A stretch of 64,000 bases of DNA from Nematopogon swammerdamellus. Taxonomy: Eukaryota; Arthropoda; Insecta; Lepidoptera; Adelidae. Location: assembly GCA_946902875.1 (NCBI GenBank), contig OX336343.1, positions 11,467,361 to 11,531,360 of the forward strand, read 5' to 3'. The position numbers and the translations under genes were made by a program. The number at the start of each line of letters is the position of its first letter. The first letter of the stretch is position 1. Under the pieces are notes generated by a model. The model worked only from the letters and a program-made list of their open reading frames with translations, ran no database searches and was not told the DNA's origin. Of the stretch, positions 1 to 10,115 are shown piece by piece.

Positions 1-462
1 CTGAAAAGAACAGTTACAGTTCTGGAGTTCTGGGATTCGCAGGTTCTTACTAAATTTCCCATTATTTGAAATGGTACTTTTTTTTCTGTCAAACATGTTA
101 GACGATTAGTCACGATTTGTGAGTGAGAATTGTGTGGGCTTTTGTGAAGTGTATCTATGACCTGCATGAATGTTTTCATAATTTGTTGTAAATCTCTTCA
201 AAGAGAGGCCGTCATGTTTCATTTTATGTACCAATAAGTACAAAGCAACAGAAAATGAACAGCCCTCATAAACAAAGACTCGTTTGTGAGTTTCTTCTTC
301 AATTTAGATTTGTCTCCCGGCTCTGGGAACAGACGCTGGGCTATCCCCTAAAATTGGAGCACGCTACTCGAAACAGAACAAAAAGCGACTGGTTGCTGTA
401 AAGTTCCATCTACAAAAGCAATTTGTTTTATCATGCTTATCCTTACGGAAAGGCACATGTTA
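1..462. other. Gene-free stretch
   Basis: No gene, repeat family or strong inverted repeat recognised. Confidence 0.5.
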
Positions 463-640
463 AATACTAGCTTTTGCCCGCGCGCGTGTTTAGGGTTTTA
501 CCTTTTTGCTCACAGGCCGCCGATGACGTATCATTATGATTTTGTAACCTAACACAATCTTGATCCACAGAATGTGACAGTGAGAACCGTATACAAATCG
601 ATAAAGTGGTTCTCGAGTTATGAGGATATTCATATTATGG
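463..640 (-). mobile_element. Degenerate Helitron-like (Lep1-type) fragment
   Basis: Read on the minus strand, the end at about 470-490 has the GCGGGCAAAAGCTAGT-like terminus typical of lepidopteran Helitron-like elements. Near 606-620 is the phrase AGTGGTTCTCGAGTTAT, shared with the better copies at 6841, 27383 and 58965. The interior is diverged and the 5' part cannot be delimited. The element is non-coding. Confidence 0.5.
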
Positions 641-1789
641 ATTATATTTCTACGGCCTTCCGCCGGTCGTCCGTAGAAACTAACGTTATTTATTAGGACA
701 TAAGTGAGCAGTAAAAAAGCACGAAGGCGCAAAATTACTATAGGCGCGAGTGTCTATTCTGATTTGAATCTCTATTACAACCCTGCACTCCGCACATGAA
801 ACTCACCGGTTTCTGTCATTATGAAATAGACGAGGGTTGGTCCGAGCCGAGCACGCCTCGAAAACTGCGTTAAGTTGTACCTCTAGCTGAATGAATTGAA
901 TGAAATGAATCTAGCTGAATGCGTGAATTTATTGCATTTTTGTATGAGATTTGACAGCGACCTGTTGCTATTTGTCGTTTTCTAAGTCGGGTTCTGAAGT
1001 TTTACGTCTTAGCGCTCCGGGTCGACGCGACGGGGCGCGGCGGCGGCGGTGGCGGCGGAAGGCGCAGAGACGGAATAATGGCGCAGTAAAGAGATGCGTA
1101 ACGACCCGACGTAATGAGAAACGAACTGACGAACTTAATGTGTCCGCATAATTAATGATGACGATTCATCACCCACCAAGACGACGAATTTGTTTGAAGA
1201 ACTTACCTGTAGGGTCTTCTATTTAAATAAAACTGAAGGCTAATGAAACGAAAATTTTATTATTTATGAGACGAATACATATCCCTCGAAATTTGCTTTA
1301 TTTATAACAGCGCTGGTAGATCTCTAATGCTGAAAATGTTTAACCTGAAACGGAATAGTTAGGTATCGTATGTAAACGTATTGTTCGTATGTTTCGTATG
1401 TAATCAAATTAGATTTTTCAGTTTAAAATTTTCGTCCTTCGTTAGAAAAATAATATTAAAAAAAATCCTTATTCGAATTACTCATCAATTTAAACTGGCA
1501 AATTGGCCCTACAACATTCAGTTATAGGATCGGAATTAAAATTTAAAAGCTGTAGTAATAGTTTATATTTCTTAATTCGGCTGGGATCCAGACGTGTCCT
1601 GATTTCCTAAGTGGCTACTCTGATCCACGTAGGGTAACCCACCCAACCCACCCCGGGCGAGCGCGAGGCGAAGAGTAGTACTAGTACGGCCGTATCAGAG
1701 TAATCGTGTTTTTCTCCACGAGTAAAAATCGCGCGTGTGTGTGTGTGTGTATCTCGTAGATAGCTCGCGTGCTTGCAGACATGTTAGTT
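641..1789. other. Gene-free stretch with GC-rich patch and GT microsatellite
   Basis: It holds a CpG-rich GGC/GGA patch at about 1015-1085 and a short GT run at 1735-1750. The rest is AT-rich unique sequence. The small open frame over the GC patch is arginine-rich from composition alone and is not called as a gene. Confidence 0.5.
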
Positions 1790-1995
1790 AATTAAGACAG
1801 CTGCGCGGGTCTGCGGGCTGATTGTTGTGGAATGCCGCCCCGGCTCCCCCGCCCCCGCCGCCCCTCGTCAATCTGTTCCTGTGTTAATTATGAGCCGCCC
1901 CGTGTGAGCGGCTGTTCCGTGCCTGAGATTCCAGATGCTTTATTTATTCTGGCTGGTCGAACTATCCGGCCTGATTAAATTATGCTGGGGTTTTC
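1790..1995. promoter_or_regulatory. GC-rich block flanked by homeodomain-type AT motifs
   Basis: A CpG/C-rich core (1835-1910) is bracketed by TTAATTAA (about 1788-1795), TTAATTAT (about 1884) and GATTAAATTA (about 1972). TAAT cores are classic homeodomain binding sites. The pairing of a GC core with clustered TAAT sites suggests a conserved regulatory element, but nothing in one sequence can prove conservation. Confidence 0.25.
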
Positions 1996-2084
1996 TGCGT
2001 CGTAGCTGTAGACAGAGGAATTACCAATAATAATTTAATGTGGTGTGTATCGGTAACTAAAAACAATACATATAATCAGTATAT

Positions 2085-2305
2085 ACATCGCACCTGTGGG
2101 ATGACTCTGCCAAATACCAGCTTGCGCCTCTGGACTCGATCCAGCGTCGAGCCGTGACGGGTGATCCCGAAGATCTAGAACAACCGTAGGGATGTCGGCT
2201 CCCTAAGTGTGTTCTATCGTTTAATTCCATAGGGAGTACTTGGAGGAGCTGTTTAACGTTGCTGTCATTAGATACCTTGTGGGTGGCTAGATAAAAAAAC
2301 ATATA
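2085..2305 (+). pseudogene. LINE reverse-transcriptase C-terminal remnant with 3' tail
   Basis: The plus strand reads HLWDDSAKYQLAPLDSIQRR, then a degraded GDPEDLEQP, a stop and, after a frameshift, a piece matching VFYR and EELF. This is the C-terminal region after the reverse-transcriptase domain of Jockey/CR1-like non-LTR elements common in Lepidoptera. It runs straight into a tail resembling the end of the LINE copy at 54606 (GGGTGGCTAG then ATAAAAAAACAT), so the piece between was deleted. At least one stop and one frameshift make it dead. It is the same family as the fragments at 2655, 13022 and 54606. Confidence 0.75.
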
Positions 2306-2315
2306 TAAGTACTAC

Positions 2316-2605
2316 AAGCTGTATCCCGACAACCGGGGCAAGCAGAGTAATCGGTTTGTACTGCAAGTACTTTTGTAAATTACAGCACAACACCAACCAC
2401 CACGTTTAGCAATGTATTAGGACAAGATACGAGTAACTATCAAGCAGCAAGTTACCTGCTGCATGACTCGGCGGAAGCACCGTTCTAAGGTGAGAGTGAG
2501 AGGTGGCTACCTGCCGCCCTTTAGCACGGCACCTTGTCCTTATCCCTTAGTCGCCTTTTACAACATGCACGGGGAGAGATGCAGTGGGGAAATTTTTTTA
2601 AGTAC
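2316..2605 (-). mobile_element. Family D interspersed repeat, nearly full length
   Basis: On the minus strand it runs from the GTGTGG..GGTACTTAAAAAA head, through GTAAAAGGCGACTAAGGGAT, to a tail ending CGGGATACAGC. It matches copies at 46151, 50914, 59183, 61004 and 63085. Internal inverted segments around the GCACAACACCGACCACCACG motif can pair. It has no coding capacity. The class is uncertain: it behaves as a short retroposon or non-autonomous element. Its head also occurs on family A SINEs (7085, 27640). Confidence 0.7.
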
Positions 2606-2654
2606 CTGCCACACACTAGAGTATATATCTGTGATGAATATCTGAATATACCAA

Positions 2655-2818
2655 GTGCGTCATTGTCATGGATCAATCAAGCGTTATGCCGTGCTACTGG
2701 TGGGTGACCCTGAGGGGTTTCGCGATTTAGAACCACTGCCACTCTGTAGGAATGTCGGCTCCCTCATTGTGTTATGTTATTTCGCCTGTTTCACTGCGAG
2801 TGCTTGGAATAACTATAT
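2655..2818 (+). pseudogene. LINE reverse-transcriptase C-terminal fragment
   Basis: An open plus-strand frame contains SIKRYAVLLVGDPEGFRDLE followed by PLPLCRNVGSL. This matches the SIQRRAVRLVGDP..LEPL.LRR segment of the same Jockey/CR1-like LINE as at 2085 and 13022. It is truncated on both sides: the downstream boundary is the Tc1/mariner-like MITE at 2822, the upstream boundary the family D repeat. Confidence 0.75.
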
Positions 2819-2821
2819 ATA

Positions 2822-3301
2822 CAGGGTGTTTCAAGGTAGGGTTTCGTAACTTCAGGGTTCGAAAGGGGTCCACATTTGAAGACGAAAAGCTCTAAACGTT
2901 TTCCTAGATTCGGTAATTTAATAGTAATTTTTGGTGAAAATAGTTTAATCGAGATTTGGTGGACGGTTAACGTCCACCTTCATTAAATAAAAATAAAATG
3001 ACTAACTTACCTATTTAACTTGTATAATTGAACTGCATGTAGGTAAATTCTAAACACTTAAATTTGAATGACATCAAAAGAAAAAGAGGACTGGACTAGG
3101 TCATTGCAATCCCTAGCTAGACCTAAACGTCACTTTAGCCAAATCTCCCCAAACTCACTGTCCATCGAGTTTTTATTCCAATTTTAAATTTTTGTATGAA
3201 AAAAAATACCGAATTTCGATTTGAGTGATAAGGATTTTTTTCTTATAATAATGAGTACTTTCTATTCCTGAAGTTTTTCAAGTCTATCCTGAAACACTCT
3301 G
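2822..3301. mobile_element. Tc1/mariner-like MITE, about 480 bp
   Basis: Imperfect terminal inverted repeats: CAGGGTGTTTCAAGGTAG at the left, and CAGAGTGTTTCAGGATAG when the right end is read on the minus strand. Both ends abut TA (2820-2821 and 3302-3303), the target duplication of the Tc1/mariner superfamily. The interior is AT-rich and codes for nothing. It inserted at the end of the LINE fragment at 2655. Confidence 0.75.
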
Positions 3302-3444
3302 TATACCACCGCCGCCGCCGACGTTGCTTCCATTCGACCTCGCCCTACGCGTACTGGGCAGGGAATGCACCTCTATATAATCTAATTTCCCGCCCATCTA
3401 TTTCCTTTCAAGTTCAACCTGAGATTTTTCAAAAGCGACATTTT

Positions 3445-3850
3445 GTTGTTGTTATGGAAACTGCACGGTTGGCTACATCATCTAATACATCCGTGATGTC
3501 AGCCCATAACACCGGGTGAAAGTCAGTGCTTCACTTAGATCGTGCCGGCTACACCGAACTGGACTGAAAACACGAACTATTTACATAGCTGTTTTGACCG
3601 CCCTTTCGCCCTTCCATTCAGTGCGGTAGTAACATCCCGGGTGGACTAAACCCTACCACCCAGTAAGGTAAGAAGGGCCCTATCACCCAGTAAGGTAAAG
3701 AGGTACCTACAGTTTTACGTGGAATCCGAACAACGGTCATCCTCCAACGGAGGAGCGGTCACCCATCCATGTACTGACCGCGCCCAGGTGTGCTTTTGAT
3801 CACGATCGACAGTCGACTGCACCACTGTGCTGCCGAGGCTGAACGATGAT
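3445..3850 (-). mobile_element. Family A SINE with 5S rRNA-derived head
   Basis: On the minus strand the head at 3785-3755 reads GGGCGCGGTCAGTAC then ATGGATGGGTGACCGC. This is almost identical to the box C part of the internal promoter of insect 5S rRNA genes. Sequence further 5' (about 3785-3850) is weakly 5S-like (GATCGTGATCAAAAGCA). Then follow the linker TGGAATCC..GTAAAACTGTAGGT, the shared SINE core (AGGTGGTAGGG-type, GACGG..GTCCAGTTC), and the family A tail ending GTGCAGTTTCCATAAC. It would be transcribed by RNA polymerase III using the 5S-type promoter and moved by a LINE partner. Diverged and partly rearranged near 3660-3710. Confidence 0.7.
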
Positions 3851-3861
3851 ACAGAGACTGA

Positions 3862-3928
3862 TGAAAAGGCTCCTGTCAGGCCGGCATGGCATTCGTATCC
3901 CTCCAAGCATACGAGTCGCACTTTCCAT
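3862..3928 (+). pseudogene. LINE 3' end fragment (C-terminal codons)
   Basis: It reads KRLLSGRHGIRIPPSIRV with a short tail CTTTCCATAAAATG. It matches the KRGVNRHLSGRHGIR ending of the LINE at 54606. Very short and broken. Confidence 0.6.
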
Positions 3929-3939
3929 AAAATGACGCG

Positions 3940-4708
3940 ATAAGATGTTGTCTTTGTCCTCTGTGAACTTGTTCATTTATTATTGTGTGGTATATCTATA
4001 TATACCGCTGGTACCTCTGAAGCTAGACTTTCAGCTGAAAAAAAGGTTTTCAGCTCGTTCCGCAAGAATGAAAAAGTACAAATCCCTAAAAAACGGCCTG
4101 GAGTTCTGAAATATTGTTGTGGAATTGCATAAATTTTTAATTTTCCGTTTTCCGGCGGACCGAAGGTAAGGGCCGGGCGGCGGGCGGTGCGGGGCGCGTC
4201 GGGGCGGGGCGGGGGTGGCCGCGCGTGCAGCCTCCGATGAACTATTCAGGGCTCCGTGGCCCCTGTAAATAATGCACGGAGAGAAGCCCTGAGACGCCGC
4301 CGCAGCGCGCCGCCTCCGCCCCTCGGCCTGTTGATTCCACGCAAATAAATCTTTTGCGAGATAATTGCATCATGCATCAAGTGAGATGTGCCGCCGCCGC
4401 CGCACCGGCCGAGAGCGCGGGGGGGGGGGGGGGGGGGGGGGAGGGGAGGCAGGAGGATGACGTAGGGCAAGGAAACGGGACAGGAAGGAAAACTTCATTG
4501 CCCTGGAAAGTGGGAAGACAATAATGCTGACCAATAGAAACATCGGAGAACGGAGTTATGTTCACTCACGTATTTTACACTTTTCCACCGACTTCCCAAA
4601 AGGAGGAGGTTCTCAGTTCGACTGTATGTTTTTGTATCTGAACTAAGTTTATTACAAGAACATTAAAATGGATACAACTTTTGGAAAAAAAAAAAATGTT
4701 TTGTTTGT
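3940..4708. other. Gene-free stretch with strong GC-rich block and G23 run
   Basis: A CpG/GC-rich block covers 4160-4470. It has CCG triplet runs, a 23-base G homopolymer at 4419-4441, and an octamer-like ACGCAAATAA beside a TAATTGCATCATGCAT stretch (about 4335-4380). Proline- and glycine-rich open frames here follow from composition and occur in several frames at once, so none is called as a gene. Confidence 0.5.
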
Positions 4709-4850
4709 TTAAAGCCGCGTCTACTGCGCATGTTTTTTTGAAACATTACACAAAAACATTTGTTTTCATACAAATGTCTATGGCCACGGCCCAATCTTTC
4801 GATGTTTCGGTGTAATGTTTCGGAAAAAAATCGCAGGAGACGCGGCTTAA
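4709..4850. mobile_element. MITE/foldback with AGCCGCGTCT termini
   Basis: Left arm begins TTTAAAGCCGCGTCT and continues through TTTTTTTGAAACATTACAC. The right arm is its reverse complement (GTGTAATGTTTCGGAAAAAA ... AGACGCGGCTTAA). Arms are about 45 bp with a few mismatches around a 45-bp centre. It has no coding capacity, and its superfamily is not determined. Confidence 0.7.
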
Positions 4851-5196
4851 GAAATTGAAGATTACCTGAAGAAGAAGAACTTTACCTGGCTCGCACTCTC
4901 TTATCTGTTTCAATCGCATTAACACTGCTTACATACCACAATAGGTTAATACAAAAGGTCGTACCGGTACTCTTAAAATGAGTGAACTACCTAGATTATA
5001 GGTTACCAAAACGTTCACAGATCACTGAACTTATCGGCTATAAAAAGAAGTGAGGCCAGTAAAAGCCTTTCTGTGTAGGCGGCGCGGCGCGGGGAGACTG
5101 GCGGCGCGGAGGGGGGTCCGGAGGCAATGCGCTCGTCTTATTACAACCTAGAATTGGCAATCTTCACATAATATCGTCCATCAGAAAAAAAAATAT
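4851..5196. other. Gene-free stretch
   Basis: Unique sequence with a short GC-rich patch at 5080-5125. No gene or repeat recognised. Confidence 0.5.
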
Positions 5197-5338
5197 CGCG
5201 CACATCGAGCTTGAGAAAGAGACAAACCGGCTGTAGAGCGTCGTCCCTATCTCTGTGCGACAGGGACGGCGCTCTAGAGCTGGATTGTCTCTTTCTAAAG
5301 GTACTCGATGTAATTTATTTACTGCCGCTTACTGTACA
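5197..5338. mobile_element. MITE, AGAAAGAGACAA family, copy 1
   Basis: Inverted arms: ACATCGAG..GAGAAAGAGACAA at the left and TTGTCTCTTTCT..CTCGATGT at the right. An inner pair (GTAGAGCGTCGTCCCT with AGGGACGGCGCTCTA) makes a nearly continuous hairpin. The right flank ATTTATTTACTGCCGC matches copy 2 at 46519, so the true element extends to about 5338. Non-coding. Confidence 0.75.
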
Positions 5339-5980
5339 ACACGTTCATACTAGTACCACTGAATACTTATGTACGTAGTAGTTTTTTCTATGTAACACGT
5401 GGTTTAGATACATTCCTACATTAAGTAACTTCACAAATCAACTTATTACAAGACGTTTCTGTTCGAGCTAGGTGCTACGCCAGTGCTTCCCTTTCATTAT
5501 GTAAATCACGAACTATTCACCAATCGCGGTGACACCAATCTGTTCGGGTTTTATATACTTACCTTGTCCTACCTTATCATTTATTAAAAGGTCTTACAGT
5601 TTTACATCATTTGAAAGAGCAAATCGCATTTGGCGGCGCGGCGGAAATGACATGAATCCAGAAGAATGTTAATTATTAGATCGGCACGACGACGACGTGA
5701 GTTTTTAAAAATATTTGTTTGTCGTTGGGTCGAAAATAGAAATATCATATAAAAATCGAAAGTAGAATAATTTTCAGTGAAAATGGTTGAGTGTCAAGAT
5801 CCTCCCGACGATATGTACAAGCGGGGAAGCTTCGCTGCCCGAAGGCGTCTCAGATGCTTCCGGCATTTGTTGACGCCAACCGGATGTAACCCCACACCGT
5901 CAACAGATACTCTTATGCTATTAACATTGACTTAATTAGTGTTAACTAACACGCATTATTGTGTTCATTATATTAGACAT
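5339..5980. other. Gene-free stretch
   Basis: Mixed-composition unique sequence with a small GCGGCGCGGCGG patch at 5630-5645. Nothing else recognised. Confidence 0.5.
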
Positions 5981-5984
5981 CAAG

Positions 5985-6050
5985 AGAGCGCGACATGTGG
6001 AACCACCTTCGTAAATGCCTAACGATGCCCATGGACATTCATGCATGTTG
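5985..6050 (-). pseudogene. LINE 3' terminal remnant
   Basis: The minus strand holds GAATGTCCATGGGCATCGTT and a degraded tail with GCGCG, matching the end of the LINE at 54606. No codons are usable. Confidence 0.5.
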
Positions 6051-6840
6051 TATATCTTAATAATAACATCAAACATCACACAGTATTCCTACCAATAAAA
6101 CAAATATAAGTATATTTATATATATATATAATAAATGCTATAGCAATATAACTAATAAATGGTAAACATTACGACTAATTAACCTTAGACAAACTAAACT
6201 AACACCTTACTAACTAAATAACATTATGAAACCATAAAATATTCATATTTTATTTAATGAGGTATTTATTTGATATATTATATATAGATTATAACTAACT
6301 TGTATTTATATACTAAAAATTTAGCTTCATTTAATTATAACTTCATAGAATTTTTCTTGTGCAGAAGACTGGGTTATTGTACTGTACGATTTCATGTGAT
6401 AATAAATATTTTTCATTTCACAAATTGTTTTTTTCATTTCATTTCATTTAATTTCATGCACGGGGATTGTGTACGCCATGTCAGCTTGAGGGGCATCTTT
6501 TCGCTCCCTTTTAAAATAGGTACTCCACGTTGTTTACATTTGCCTCCTGACAAGCAGACATATTGATATGTATTTCAACGATGATTTGTCGATCCGGCTT
6601 GACTCCTAATTGCCAGTTCTTGGAGAATATGTAAGGCTATGGTGTCGGTGCTTCTCAAGCGATTCGCCGCAAAAGCATATATTGCGAGACCGGGAGCCAC
6701 TTTACTTCACTTTGTCGGTTTGAAGTTTGATACGCTGCGCTGCACAACCATTTCTCTCAACTCGGACCTATTGTGTACTGACACGTAATTTTTGACAACT
6801 TTTAAACATATATTTGCTATATGATTAAATATTATTATAC
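6051..6840. other. AT-rich gene-free stretch
   Basis: Very AT-rich (6090-6440) with a TA run near 6116-6130. An open frame at 6300-6566 resembles nothing known and has the composition of its surroundings. Confidence 0.5.
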
Positions 6841-7040
6841 ACTAGCTGTGCTCGCGCCTCCGCCCGCTCTCATATTTCACTTCACTGCTAACATTATAAG
6901 CCATTTAGCGTGATAGTAAGTAGCCTATAGTTGATGGGAAGAATCAAGCTATCCGTAGAATTTTTGTTTATTAAAATCGGTTCAGTGGTTCTCGAGTTAT
7001 AAGCGAACAGACAGACATACATACATACATACAGAAGGAA
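6841..7040 (-). mobile_element. Helitron-like (Lep1-type) element
   Basis: On the minus strand it ends GGAGGCGCGAGCACAGCTAG/T. The terminal hairpin and CTAG are followed by T, which fits the Helitron 3' rule. Internal phrases (CTATAGGCTACTTACTATCA, TCTGTCTG, ATAACTCGAGAACCACTGAA) match copies at 27161, 27383 and 58965. The 5' end is a TGTA/TGTC microsatellite. Non-autonomous. Confidence 0.8.
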
Positions 7041-7084
7041 GGATAAATGTGACCGCAGATCTTATTCAGTCTATGTGATGTTAC

Positions 7085-7405
7085 GTTTTTTTTTTTTATT
7101 GAAACTGACACGGTTGGCTACATCACCTACAACATCCGTGATGTCGGCCCATAACACCGGGTGAACTTGGTGCCACGTCAGTGATTCCCTTCGGTCGTGC
7201 CGGCTACACTGAACTGGACGGAAAACACAAACTATTTACATAGCCGTTTCGACCGACCATTCATTCAGTGCGGTGGTACCAACCCGGGTGGGTTAAACCC
7301 TACCACCTAGTAATATAAGAAGGGAGTCATATCCCTTAGTCGCCTTTTACGACATGCACGGGGAGAGATGCAGTAGGGCTATTCTTTTAAAGTACCGGCC
7401 CCACA
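7085..7405 (-). mobile_element. Family A SINE with D-type head
   Basis: On the minus strand: head ACCGTGTGGGGCCGGTACTT, GTAAAAGGCGACTAAGGGAT, then the shared core (ACTAGGTGGTAGGG, GTTGGTACCACCGCACTGAA, GTCCAGTTCAGTGTAGCC) and the family A tail (GATGTTGTAGGTGATGTAGC, GTGTCAGTTTCAAT plus A run). Same layout as the copy at 27640. The head is that of family D, not the 5S head of the copies at 3445 and 37176. Confidence 0.8.
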
Positions 7406-7837
7406 CGGTACACGGTTTGCCAATAGGGTAAGGAGGGACAACCGATCTTGACACACTTCGAATTTGGCTAAATAAATATGATAAGCTTCCCTTCTTGCAC
7501 GTATAACGAGCGAGGTGCGGAGGCTTGCGCGGTTGCTTCACCCCGCGCGCCCCGCGCGGCGCGCCTCCACCGCGCCGACGCGCCTTTGATAAGGTCTTAC
7601 ATTCACAAGAATGCGATGAATTACTTCAAAATAGTTTCCGTGCCGTAGTAAGCAACTACTTCAGTATTTATCAATATTTTAGATTGATTAAGCATTTAGT
7701 TTTGACATTATCATCTAGGACAGAGCTCTATGACTTTTTATACAATCAACACCTGTATTAAAAAAAACTTTTTGTATTTCCGAAAATAATTCTTAGGTGG
7801 TTATAAAAAAAACTAAACACCCTAATAAAATTTAAAC
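7406..7837. other. Gene-free stretch
   Basis: GC-rich patch at 7525-7590, otherwise AT-rich unique sequence. Open frames here are short and unlike known proteins. Confidence 0.5.
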
Positions 7838-8050
7838 ACCGTAACATTGCTTAAAAAAGAAAACAAAAGAAAAAAAAACAAATACAAATTTGAGGAATTC
7901 GAATCCATGGTCAAAAAATACAAATCCTACATTCTTATCATTGAGCCACGAAATCACATAAACGACCAAACGAATATCGCATTCCCTTGATTTGCTTTCG
8001 GCGTTACTGTCACTGAGAGACGAACAGAATTGATCCCGAGCCATCGTAAC
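7838..8050 (-). mobile_element. tRNA-like SINE remnant (family H)
   Basis: On the minus strand there is an A-box-like TGGCTCAATGA (about 7951-7941) and a B-box-like GGATTCGAATTCC (about 7907-7895) followed by an A/T-rich tail. That is the spacing of a tRNA-derived RNA polymerase III promoter. Flanking words (CCGTAACATTGCTTAAAAAA, GTAACTTAACACTTAATGCA) recur at 34020 and 34645. Too diverged to assign the parental tRNA, and not a functional tRNA. Confidence 0.45.
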
Positions 8051-8133
8051 TTAACACTTAATGCAATGACTTAAGGTTGCATTTTAAATAATAAAAATAA
8101 ATCTGTCGCTTTTCGAGATCTGTCGCGAGTCTA

Positions 8134-8181
8134 ACATTTTTTACCCACCTAAAAAGGCACTTTTTTAGGTGGGTAAAAAAT
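8134..8181. repeat. Perfect hairpin CATTTTTTACCCACCTAAAAA
   Basis: The left arm CATTTTTTACCCACCTAAAA is exactly complementary to the right arm around a short GGCAC loop. It lies inside the family H repeat region and is probably a foldback remnant. Confidence 0.8.
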
Positions 8182-9342
8182 GAGCCGCCTCGTAAAAAAT
8201 AAGCGCCGCTAGAGAAGTTTTCACTTTAAAAAAAATGGAAATCTAGGCTACTCATAGGCTGCTTAAGACATTATCAAGGATACACAACTGGAGCTAATAG
8301 AAAGCTATTTCTATTTTCAACTTGCTTTTTGCGGCCCCTCTTAATTATAGTTGAGGACACCTGACTTTGTTTACCCCTTACATTTTGGTGCGTCCCGGCC
8401 CGGATATGCTATAAACATTCCACATTTCAAGAAGATAGCTAAAGCCGTTTCGGACGTACTATGGGCTGACAGACAGATCTGACCGCGTCGCCTGCTACGG
8501 AACCCTGAAAGAGCTGCTTTTGAAGCATCGTGCGTTATCGAGGAGAATGCAGACCGTGGTAACTTACCGCGTACGCTTATAAGTAATAATTAGGTAGTCC
8601 ATAATTAAGCATAATATTATGCTGTTGCATAATATTATGTGAAGACAAAACCACAAAGGCATTAAAGTAAATAGGTATTTGGAACAATACAATGCGACAA
8701 CAAAACGCCTATTGTCATCAAATACCAGGGAACAAGAGAAAGGAAATGTGTTGACGTTAAATTAATGAGTGCGGTCGAGCGGGTCCAACCGGGGTGCACG
8801 CGGCGCGGCGGAGTGACACGATGTCGGACGAGTGAGGTCGTCGTGACGACACAGCTGTCGACACGACCTGTCTGTCGGACCGACAGTTATCAGTAATTAC
8901 CAGTTCCATACACACCGCCACCGTTCCGTACAGTGAAATCGCGAAGCTATTTTGAACGTCAACAAATGAAAGGCCGATTTTAGTGTGCAAATCACTGAAC
9001 CGCTACCCCTGCATTTCCAAACAATTATTCTTCGGCGAGCACATTTGAAATCGCTTATCGATAAAAAACTGCACATTAATTACTAGTTTGTTCGATTACC
9101 CAATTCCTAGGCGATTCCGAACTTTGAAATTTATTTATTTATTAGATTAGACTACATGTAGGACATATATTTACAATGCATTTTGGCTTAGGTATACTTA
9201 AATAATTTTGTGTCTACACAATAATGGAATTGAACGCTACTTTCCTAAAATTATAAGTGGATGGATCGATCGTGTCGTTCGTCGTCGCATATCCGTCCGC
9301 AAGACGGTCAATTGCGATTCTTTACCGTGGTACCATTAGACA
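8182..9342. other. Gene-free stretch
   Basis: It holds the family H phrase GCGCCGCTAGAGAAGTTTTC at 8200-8220 (also at 36617), two copies of the palindrome GCATAATATTATG at 8609-8639, and a GC-rich part at 8770-8890. An AT-rich LINE-tail-like stretch at 9125-9200 starts with TTTATTTATTTATT. Confidence 0.5.
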
Positions 9343-9396
9343 GTACCATTGATGGTACGGTGGCATTTCTTTTTGCCGTAGTACCATCAATGGTAC
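9343..9396. repeat. Hairpin built from GTACCAT palindromes
   Basis: GTACCATTGATGGTAC (itself a near palindrome) at 9343-9358 pairs with GTACCATCAATGGTAC at 9381-9396. The stem extends into CGGTGGCA/TTGCCGTA. A third GTACCATT occurs at 9329. Confidence 0.8.
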
Positions 9397-9402
9397 CGTG
9401 TA

Positions 9403-9492
9403 CAGCAGGTCTATCTTGTAAATTCTGACAGGGGAATCAGCGCCACAACAGCGATGATTCCGCTGTCAGAATTTACAAGAATAGACCTGCTG
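9403..9492. repeat. Foldback with 29-bp arms
   Basis: The left arm CAGCAGGTCTATCTTGTAAA..CTGACAG (9403-9431) is complementary to 9463-9492 with one extra base. The central GAATCAGCG/CGATGATTC also pairs. It lies directly next to the GTACCAT hairpin. Probably a foldback or MITE end structure. Confidence 0.8.
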
Positions 9493-9563
9493 GAGTCGAA
9501 CGGCGGCGGTGCGGCGGCGCGGCGCGGCGGAGTCGCTGACATATGGTATGGGATAAGTAAGCA

Positions 9564-9955
9564 AACCGGCCAAATGGGAGTCGAACTCGCGCACCGAGGG
9601 TTCCGTATCGCCATGTCATAGTCAGCGCCACTCACGCCATCTATGGCGTGTTTTATGAAATGCTTCATATTAGTTAAAATCCATGATTAGTTAAAATGCT
9701 TCATACTGTTTTCGGTAGTTGGCGCGCATATACTTTTTAGTTTTGTTGTATGGGGACCCCGTGAATTTTTTACTTTTCTTATTTTTATTATTTGTTGTTA
9801 TATCGGCCATAATAACACATATTCTGTGAAAATTTCAACGGGCTACCTATTATACGGTTCAAGAGATACAGCCCTTGGACAGACGCAGACAGACAGACAG
9901 TCAGACGGCATAGGCTTAGTAATAGGATCCCGTACGACGGATAAGGAACCCTGAA
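9564..9955 (+). mobile_element. Family B interspersed repeat
   Basis: It begins ACCGGCCAAATGGGAGTCGA and continues with GAACTCGCGCACCGAGGGTT and CCATCTATGGCGTG. Then come a GGTAGTTGGCGCGCATA segment, CGGCCATAATAACACATATT, GGGCTACCTATTATACGGTT, a GACA microsatellite, and an end in GGAACCCTGAAAA. Four plus-strand copies exist here (26165, 53536, 59599). It is non-coding. The class is uncertain, SINE-like or Helitron-like. Confidence 0.75.
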
Positions 9956-10029
9956 AAAGAGTATGAATATGTTTCTTGCGTACCTATGTATATTGCTTAG
10001 CTATTTTGCTGTTGGAATAAATTCAAATC

Positions 10030-10115
10030 CAAAGGGAAGTCTCCGGTATGGGACCTGCGCGGAGTTGATCTGGCCACTCTGACTACACCGGAATGCACAA
10101 GAATTTTTTTTTTAC
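10030..10115 (+). mobile_element. Family C SINE, 3' fragment
   Basis: GGGAAGTCTCCGGTATGGGA followed by a diverged ACACCGGAATGCACAAG and a T-rich run. It matches the end of the copies at 15341 and 19381. Confidence 0.6.

Noticed and set aside
4246..4565. Proline-rich protein frames
   Set aside because: They arise from the G23 run read on the minus strand and differ between frames.
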